The notes under the pieces are model-generated. The model made no database searches. It was not told the origin of the DNA and worked only from the letters and a program-made list of their open reading frames with translations. The position numbers were made by a program, and so were the translations under genes. From assembly GCA_028583415.1 (NCBI GenBank), contig CM053267.1, positions 44,690,834-44,754,833 of the forward strand: a DNA stretch of 64,000 bases, written 5' to 3'. Within the stretch, counting starts at the first letter, position 1. Each line of letters starts with the position of its first letter. This document shows, in pieces, positions 57,612 through 64,000 of this stretch. Source of the stretch: Protea cynaroides. Lineage: Eukaryota; Streptophyta; Magnoliopsida; Proteales; Proteaceae.

Positions 57612-58556
57612 ATTATGGTATTGTTATTGAGGGATTACTTTCTCTCGTGATACCTTAATCGAAACAGACACTGCCTCTAATGCCTTCTTCCAAATTCCCA
57701 AAGACAAAGAAACTACAAAAGAAGACGAAGGCAGAAAAGAGGACGATGACCGACTTGACGGCTTTGTAGAAGAACTCTACGGTGGCGTCAACAACTGCTT
57801 CTAGACCCATTTGAAAACTCAATCTAATTCAAGTAAATCAATCATGAGCCAAAAATAGTGGGTAAACGATTTTTTTTTAACTTTTTTGTTAGTTTACTTA
57901 ATTGCAAGAAGTGTTAATGTAATTTCCCCAAAAAAGAGAAAAAGGTGTTAGTGTAATCGTGAAAAATTGTGAATGCCTGTTTGGATGAAATTTTCCCTAA
58001 TTTCTATATTTTGTTATTCAGGTTGTTGATTCATGCAGAGTCGGAACAATGAAGGGATTTCTAGGCGGCCTTTGTATATGTTGTGTGGAACCTCAACGTC
58101 TCACCGTGAGCGGAGAAAAACTGAAAAAACGGGTTTTTTTTTTTTTTTTTTTCTTTACATTTTTTACCCTCGGAGCAGTGGAGAGTCTGGAGACAGGCCT
58201 CAGTCTTGGTTCCCCTACCAATGCAGCTGTTTTACTCTGATCTCTGACCAATCTTTGGCTTCTGTGTGACCCGTTGAACGACTTGTTGAACGAAAAAAGA
58301 AATGGAAAAAATTTGAAAACCCAACCCACATCAGAAAAGAATTTCGAATGACTCAAAACGCGACACATAAAACAAAAAGAAAGAGAGCCCCGCACCAGGA
58401 AGGAACGTCATTGAAATATTTTAAGAAATTTTTTTTTGTAAAGTTCGCAACCATTTAACATCGAAATTACAATATTTTATGTTTAAAACTTACAGATCAA
58501 ACCCATGAATCAGATTCCCTTACTCTCAAAAGTTACAGCTTATTTTAATTGAATCC

Positions 58557-58558
<2 letters not shown>
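56906..58558. other. Intergenic region upstream of the XTNX gene
   Basis: Near 57120-57160 the wording 'gtgttataattggcatcaaagc' resembles an LTR end followed by a mutated TGGTATCAGAGC primer-binding site, so a dead LTR element probably lies here. A (TC)n run is at 57570-57608 and a T-run at 58134-58152. There is no recognisable gene. Confidence 0.45.
57570..57608. repeat. (TC)n microsatellite
   Basis: About 19 perfect TC units. Confidence 0.95.

Positions 58559-58587
<29 letters not shown>
58559..58587. repeat. (GA)n run in the XTNX promoter or 5' leader
   Basis: About 14 GA units followed by (AGCTCT)n. GA/CT runs near transcription starts are common in plant genes. It lies 540 bp before the XTNX start codon. 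Confidence 0.85.
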
Positions 58588-58589
<2 letters not shown>

Positions 58590-58990
58590 CTAGCTCTAGC
58601 TCTGGAGCTCTTGTACCTGGATTGATTTGCAGAAGAAGCTCCCTCTATATTTTATTATATAGTTCTACTTCGCCTGAAAATGGATATTCAGGTATCATGA
58701 AGATTATTGAATTATATTCTTGCTCTCTGTTTTCATTTTCTCTTGACGGATTTTACTCCAATGCAATAGGTTCTTGTATCTCCAGGGTCTCTTGTGCTCT
58801 TTGGGCGATGTTTGCTTTTAGTTTAGATTTCCAGCAGCCGAAAAGTTTTTGCTTTTGAGTCTTTTGGGCTTGGGAGGTCCACTGAGGAGATTGATATGTT
58901 TCAGAGAAATCTTCTGCGTACTTGTCACGATCTTCTGTGTTTTAATGGATCCCCCCCTACTCTCTAGATGTGAACTGCAACGAAGCAACC

Positions 58991-59076
58991 ATGGAGAAAA
59001 CATATCACCTTCTAGGCTTCTTCCACAATATCGTATTGTAGAGGAAATGTGTTGTCATCCAGTGAAGTATATCTGA
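58991..59076 (+). promoter_or_regulatory. Two short upstream ORFs before the XTNX start
   Basis: 58991-59041 encodes 16 residues (MEKTYHLLGFFHNIVL) and 59047-59076 encodes 9 (MCCHPVKYI). They end 84 and 49 bases before the main ATG at 59125. If this segment is in the mature leader, they could lower translation of the main frame; no transcript evidence is available here. Confidence 0.45.
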
Positions 59077-59124
59077 TCTCTTCAACCTACATCTGCTCGC
59101 CGACCCCAAGCCCCTCCCTGCTTC

Positions 59125-62115
59125 ATGGATGCATCAGCTGCACCATCACTGCCATCTGAATCTTCTCAGGAGTTCTTCTTGGCCCCGGAGGTGGAGCCTT
59201 CTGCTTCTGGGGCACCAACTAAAACTCTGACAATCAAGATAGCAAGTTCAGGCGGTGGACCGGGTAACAAATCTTCCCCTATTTCTCCTTCAGATTTGCT
59301 TTCTCCACACTTTAAGAGCTCAATTGAATCATCACCATACGACTCTCCTCTCATCTCCCCACCCTCGTCTGCCTTCGTTTCGGCTCTACAGTCACCTTAC
59401 ATATCTCCCAGGGCCTTGGTCTCACCACCTCCTGATCAGAACCCGACGCCCGTAACGCATCCTTCACCACCGGTCTCCTTCTGTGGTTCCCTTTCTGATG
59501 ATATCCCGAGCACTTCCTACACTCCCCCACCGGAAAGATTTGATTTTTCCGATGGCCCAACTGACCAGAAGCTCAAATTTGTGACCTCTGTTCCAGTTTC
59601 TGAACCAGCACCCCCTAGAATCTCATTCTCCTTCCCTGTACCTCGTATTTCCTTCGCTAAAAGCTCTGTTCCTACCTCCTCCAATGCAAAACTATGGAGC
59701 TGTGATGTTTACATAGGCTTCAATGGCCACAATTCTAAATTATCACGTTTCTGTAAGTGGCTAAAATCAGAGCTTGAGCTCCAAGGAATTGCTTGCTTTG
59801 TTGCTGACAGAGCCAAGTACACGGATACTCAGAGCCACGAGATCGCTGATAGAATTATTTGCTCTGCAACCTTTGGTGTTGTGATTGTCACGGATTCAAG
59901 CCTTCTCAACCACCTGACAATCGAGGAGATTAGATTCTTTGCACAGAAGAAGAACCTGATCCCCTTGATGTTTGATACGAACCCTACAGAGATCATTGGC
60001 CTTCTCAATCGCACTTCTGATGCCAAGGACAGCAAAGAAGTGATTGACAGCTTGATGAAGTCTCATGAATACAAGCTGGAAGCCAACGAGGGTAACTGGA
60101 GAAGCTGTATATCTACAGCTTCTGGAGTTTTAAGAACAAAGCTTGGGAGGAAGAGTATTGCTGAGGAGGAGGTCCAAGGTTTTGAAGAGCTACCTTTCCC
60201 AAGAAACAGACTATTTGTGGGAAGAGAGAAGGAGCTGATGGACATCGAAGCTGCCTTCTTTGGATGTGGGGACTGTCTTGAGCGTGAGCCTTCGTCTGTC
60301 AAGGGAGGACCTGAAGGGATTTTGGAAGGGTTCGGGGATGAGGAGACCGATACTGTTAGAACCAGAGGGGGGAGATATATTAATTTGGAGATGAGAAAGG
60401 GTATGGAGCCTACTTTGGAGTCTTGGATTGAGCCAGGAATTGGGAAAGGCCCGTCAAAGATGTCGAAACAGAAGAAATCAAGGGGTGGGAACAAGAAAAG
60501 TTCCAGTAATGTGGTGTGTATAAATGGGGTTTCAGGGGTTGGAAAGACAGAGCTTGCACATGAATTTGCTTACAGGTATTCACAAAGATATAAGATGGTT
60601 TTATGGGTAGGTGGAGAATCTCGGTATTTCAGGCAGAATATTTTGAACTTGTCCCTCAATTTGGGGTTAGATGTGAGTGCAGAACCTGAGAAAGAACGGG
60701 GGAAGATCCGAAGCTTTGAGGATCAAGAATTTGATGCATTCCAGAGGGTAAAGAGAGAGTTGTTTAGGGACATGCCATACTTGTTGATTATTGATAATCT
60801 CGAGACTGAGAATGAATGGTGGGAAGGGAAGGATCTACATGATTTGATACCCAGGAATACTGGAGCATCCCATGTGATTGTCACAACTAGGCTATCTAAG
60901 GTGATGAATTTTGATCCAATGCAGCTCCAACCAATGTCCTTGCCAGATGCAATGGTTCTGATCACAGGGAGGAGGAAGAAGGATTACCCAACTAATGAAG
61001 TAGAGTTTCTTGGCAAATTTATTGAGAGACTCGGGAGTTCAAGCTATGGATTGTGGTTAATTGGGTCAATGCTCAGCGAGCTTGCAATTTCTCCATCTGC
61101 TCTCTTTGAAGCAGTGGACCAGTTCTCTCTGGATGAAGGTCCTTCATGTTCATTGAGCGCAGGGGATGAGCAATTCTGTAAGAATAATCCTTTCCTGATG
61201 AAAATTCTGGCATTTTGCTTGGCTGTCTTGGAGGAAACCAATGGGCAAAAGAATCTCCTTGCCTCAAGAATGCTTCTTGCTGGTGCTTGGTTTGCCCCAG
61301 CTCCTATTTCAGTAAGTCTACTTGCCGCTGCAGCCAAGAATATACCTGTCACTGGAAACGGGTTCCAGCAGTGGAAAAGACATCTCAATTTGGGATTTTG
61401 TGGATGCTGTTTCTTACCTCAAACTCGAAGGAGTGAATCGGATTCAGCTCTTCTTTTGGTGAAACTAGGCTTAGCTAGGAGTATAAATAGACAGCCTGGC
61501 TGTTGGATCCAGTTCAACAATATCACCCAGATTTTTGCAAGAAGGAAAGGAGGCATACCTGCCGCCAAGGCCATAGTTCAAGGTGTAAGAAAGATTGGGA
61601 ATCCAGTGCTGCACTCTGACCACCTTTGGGCTTCTGCATTCCTGGTTTTTGGATTCAAATCTGAGCCTCCACTTGTTCAATTGAAAGCAATGGACATAGT
61701 TCTATTCATCAAGAAGACAGCTCTCCCTTTAGCAATCCGGACTTTTATGATGGTCTCGCGGTGCAATTCTGCATTGGAGCTTTTGAAGGTCTGCACAAAC
61801 GTCCTTGAAGAGGTCGAGAAGTCCTTTGTGTCTCAGATACAGGATCGGTGTCATGGTTCACTTTGCTGGAAGAAAAAATTACAGTCCAACCAGAAGGTGG
61901 ACGAGTATGTTTGGCAGGATGTAACGTTATTGAAGGCTACGTTGCTTGAAACTAGAGCTAAGTTGTTGTTGAGAGGTGGGCATTTTTATAGTGGTGAAGA
62001 GCTCTGTAGGACTTGTATTAGCATTAGGACAGTGATGCTTGGGCACAATCATGCCCTGACCTTGGCAGCTCAGGAAACTCTAGTCAAGTTGGTAAGATCG
62101 AGGAGTAAGATGTGA
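59125..62115 (+). CDS. XTNX-class TIR-NBS protein (At4g23440/At5g56220-like)
   Basis: Single-exon frame of 996 residues. The N-terminus (1-185) is Ser/Pro-rich and has no signal peptide. A TIR-like domain follows (190-340: WSCDVYIGFNGHNS, GIACFVADRA, TFGVVIVTDSSLL, TIEEIRFFAQKKNLIPLMF). The nucleotide-binding domain has the P-loop GVSGVGKT (468-475), kinase-2 LLIIDNLE (553-560) and RNBS-B HVIVTTR (583-589). The C-terminal third is helical and ends in a TPR-like repeat (GEELCRTCISIRTVMLGHNH). This domain order, without leucine-rich repeats, defines the ancient XTNX lineage, which is kept at low copy in plants and lacks an established immune role. Length matches the family (about 970). Short upstream ORFs precede the start. 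No defects are visible. Confidence 0.94.
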   Translation: MDASAAPSLPSESSQEFFLAPEVEPSASGAPTKTLTIKIASSGGGPGNKSSPISPSDLLSPHFKSSIESSPYDSPLISPPSSAFVSALQSPYISPRALVSPPPDQNPTPVTHPSPPVSFCGSLSDDIPSTSYTPPPERFDFSDGPTDQKLKFVTSVPVSEPAPPRISFSFPVPRISFAKSSVPTSSNAKLWSCDVYIGFNGHNSKLSRFCKWLKSELELQGIACFVADRAKYTDTQSHEIADRIICSATFGVVIVTDSSLLNHLTIEEIRFFAQKKNLIPLMFDTNPTEIIGLLNRTSDAKDSKEVIDSLMKSHEYKLEANEGNWRSCISTASGVLRTKLGRKSIAEEEVQGFEELPFPRNRLFVGREKELMDIEAAFFGCGDCLEREPSSVKGGPEGILEGFGDEETDTVRTRGGRYINLEMRKGMEPTLESWIEPGIGKGPSKMSKQKKSRGGNKKSSSNVVCINGVSGVGKTELAHEFAYRYSQRYKMVLWVGGESRYFRQNILNLSLNLGLDVSAEPEKERGKIRSFEDQEFDAFQRVKRELFRDMPYLLIIDNLETENEWWEGKDLHDLIPRNTGASHVIVTTRLSKVMNFDPMQLQPMSLPDAMVLITGRRKKDYPTNEVEFLGKFIERLGSSSYGLWLIGSMLSELAISPSALFEAVDQFSLDEGPSCSLSAGDEQFCKNNPFLMKILAFCLAVLEETNGQKNLLASRMLLAGAWFAPAPISVSLLAAAAKNIPVTGNGFQQWKRHLNLGFCGCCFLPQTRRSESDSALLLVKLGLARSINRQPGCWIQFNNITQIFARRKGGIPAAKAIVQGVRKIGNPVLHSDHLWASAFLVFGFKSEPPLVQLKAMDIVLFIKKTALPLAIRTFMMVSRCNSALELLKVCTNVLEEVEKSFVSQIQDRCHGSLCWKKKLQSNQKVDEYVWQDVTLLKATLLETRAKLLLRGGHFYSGEELCRTCISIRTVMLGHNHALTLAAQETLVKLVRSRSKM

Positions 62116-63401
62116 AACAAACTCCTTTGGGGGGGTTAAGAAAACCTTCACTGTGGGGTTTATTGGTTTTGTTTGTTTTGCAATCAAAATAGTTAGCTAT
62201 TGGAAGCACTGCCCTCCTCTTCTTCTACAGTATATTCTTTTTTCTTCTTTTTTTTTTTCTGTCTTATTTTATGAAGTTTGTGTTGATGAGCATTGCAAGC
62301 GTGCCTTTGGATGACCTAGTATTGGAAACCCACTACTTTGGGTTCAATTAAATGGAGGGTGGATGGGTTGGGTCTGTTACTCTGTTTCTAATCAATCTGG
62401 TTTTGTAAAATAAACAGATTTGGGTTACTGGGCTACACATGGATGTGAAATGACATTTGCTTTTACTGTGAATCTTACAACAGTTAAAAGCAGAGAACCC
62501 CATTTAGGTTATCTCTTGGTGAAGACAGAAATTAATAATTTTACTATTGGTTAAAGCATTCATTGGGTTCAGTATGTCTAACATGGTTATAAATTTAACC
62601 CATTGGGAGTTTGTTTTTGTGTTCTTCATGAGTAGTTACGGTATATTCTTGCTTTACATTGGCTTTTGTGTTCCATTAGGTGAAGCTAAAATATGAAAAA
62701 TAGAAACGGCAAAGGGTGTAACTATGGTCCTCCATGTTGAGTGGCCAGTTATAGGTCCATTTATTGAGTAGGATTATATTATTAGTGTTGTTATTGTGGT
62801 GAACAGGTTCTGGACCCACGGAGAAATTGATGCATATTTTGTGTTGAACGTAATAATCCTCTTGCCTCCCCTTGGTAGTCAGTCTCTGTCAATCTTTTGG
62901 TCAATAGGCAAAAATTTCTTCTGTTTTATCTCTCCATGGCAGTGATTTCCATCTCCTGATATGGAGTTTTATTACCAGTCTTTATCCTACAAGCTTTTGG
63001 TGGTTTTGTTTTCCATTTGTGTTGATGAATTAATGAATGGGTGGAGGATACATGGAATTCTTCAGGGCAGGCATATGTCCGATTCACTCATTTTTCTGAA
63101 AACACAAAGATTAATAACCAGGAAGCTAAAGATTCAGATTAGAGAAATGGATCGCTCAGGGTGAAAACGAAACAAAACTAAAATTCTAACTTAAAACCCC
63201 ATTCCACATATCCATCCATCCATGCCAAATATCAGAAAGGGAGACAGGGAGAGAAAGAGACAGTGAGTGAAAGACAACGACCCAGAGCAGAACAAAAACA
63301 GCCATTAAAAATATTGTCAAAAACCCATCCGGTGCTATTTCCGAAATCTGAGACCAATACACATTAATTAAGAGAATAAGTCCTATACACTCCATTGTCA
63401 C
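62116..63401. other. XTNX 3' UTR and downstream intergenic sequence
   Basis: T-rich 3' flank. An open frame on the minus strand at 63186-63455 contains a hydrophobic stretch but crosses into the LTR-like element at 63402 and resembles no family. I see no gene. Confidence 0.5.
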
Positions 63402-64000
63402 TGTTACGGTTGTAAAATCGTCCGTCGATTTATAATTCAAGCAACCTGTAATCATAGAAGTTAAACAAGGGAGTTGGGCGACTAAGCCCCGAGTACACTC
63501 TGATGTTTAAGTCAGATGCCCAATGTAAACAGTCAAGAGAGAGCAGGAAGCTATCTCCAGTTTAGAGAAGAAGGGGAACGATGAGAGAGTTTGAGCGTAT
63601 AAGAGAATTGAGGGTAAATGGTGAGATTGTGAGCTTGATTTACCTTGAGAGATCGTTCTTTACTTATAGAGATTGGGAAGAAGTATAGAAGTACCGGGAT
63701 TCAGGGAAGTAGATCGCCAATAGGACTATCAAGGGTCGCTCTGAGGGACGCCCATGTTCATAGACTCCGAGTAGGAGTGGGAGACTATAGCCAAGGAATC
63801 CAAGTCGATGAATGACAAGAGTGACACGTGTCACCACACGGGTAGCCGTATGACCGTGATGATCGGCACCGTATCGTACTAGGAGAAAGACTCCTCTAAC
63901 GTAACCTAGTCGCCTTAGGACTTTGACATCCGACCAAGAAATGTAACCGAATAGGTTTATACATCCTACCAGCGTCGTGTCCTAACAGGACTATAACTCC
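63402..64000. mobile_element. Second copy of the TGTTA...-type LTR, cut by the window end
   Basis: Starts TGTTACGGTTGTAAA and runs colinear with 26391-26960 in the same orientation (about 80-85% by eye), including 'gactccgagtaggagtggga' and the TGACACGTGTCA palindrome at 63822-63833. After the shared block it continues 'accagcgtcgtgtcctaacag', matching 28030-28060 rather than 26960, which shows the undisturbed order. Its other end is outside the window. Confidence 0.75.

Noticed and set aside
63186..63455. Minus-strand frame with a hydrophobic segment, possible small membrane protein
   Set aside because: It begins inside the LTR-like element and shows no recognisable family; the hydrophobicity comes from T-rich sequence.

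Overview
This is nuclear DNA of a flowering plant. The gene set is plant-specific: an ARID-HMG protein, a UBC8-class E2, a WIP nuclear-envelope protein, a ZAT-like C2H2 repressor and an XTNX TIR-NBS protein. The introns follow GT-AG rules, and the mobile elements are plant types (Au-like SINE, Ty1/copia, a gag-only LTR element, hAT, MULE, RTE LINE). Introns of 4, 10 and 15 kb packed with transposons suggest a large, repeat-rich genome. I would guess a dicot-type plant, possibly an early-diverging lineage, but I cannot name the species.

Layout. 62-17088 (+) is the 3' part of an ARID-HMG gene whose last intron is 15.4 kb long. That intron holds a decayed hAT transposon, its short non-autonomous relative, a reverse-transcriptase relic and a dead copia element. 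19582-24114 (+) is a two-exon E2 gene; its 4.1-kb intron carries an antisense receptor-kinase fragment and a 113-bp MITE. 26391-28135 is a rearranged LTR-like element, and a second copy runs off the window at 63402. 31182-33148 (+) encodes a four-finger C2H2 repressor split between two reading frames. 35663-48005 (-) is a WIP gene with a 10.4-kb intron that hosts a young gag-only LTR element. 48956-52040, in the WIP 5' flank, is a Mutator-type element holding a HIPP-like gene fragment, with a second Mutator-type element nested in it that holds the 3' half of a CYP76-like P450. 52050-56900 is repeat-rich and includes a SINE-like unit and an RTE LINE tail. 59125-62115 (+) is an intact single-exon XTNX gene.

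The five host genes do not form a pathway; they are independent housekeeping or regulatory genes (chromatin binding, ubiquitin transfer, transcriptional repression, nuclear-envelope anchoring, NB-ARC/TIR signalling). What unites the window is transposon activity: most of the length is mobile DNA, several elements have target-site duplications readable by eye, and three host-gene pieces (HIPP, CYP76, lectin receptor kinase) have been copied out of place. The most notable structure is the nested Pack-MULE pair at 48956-52040.
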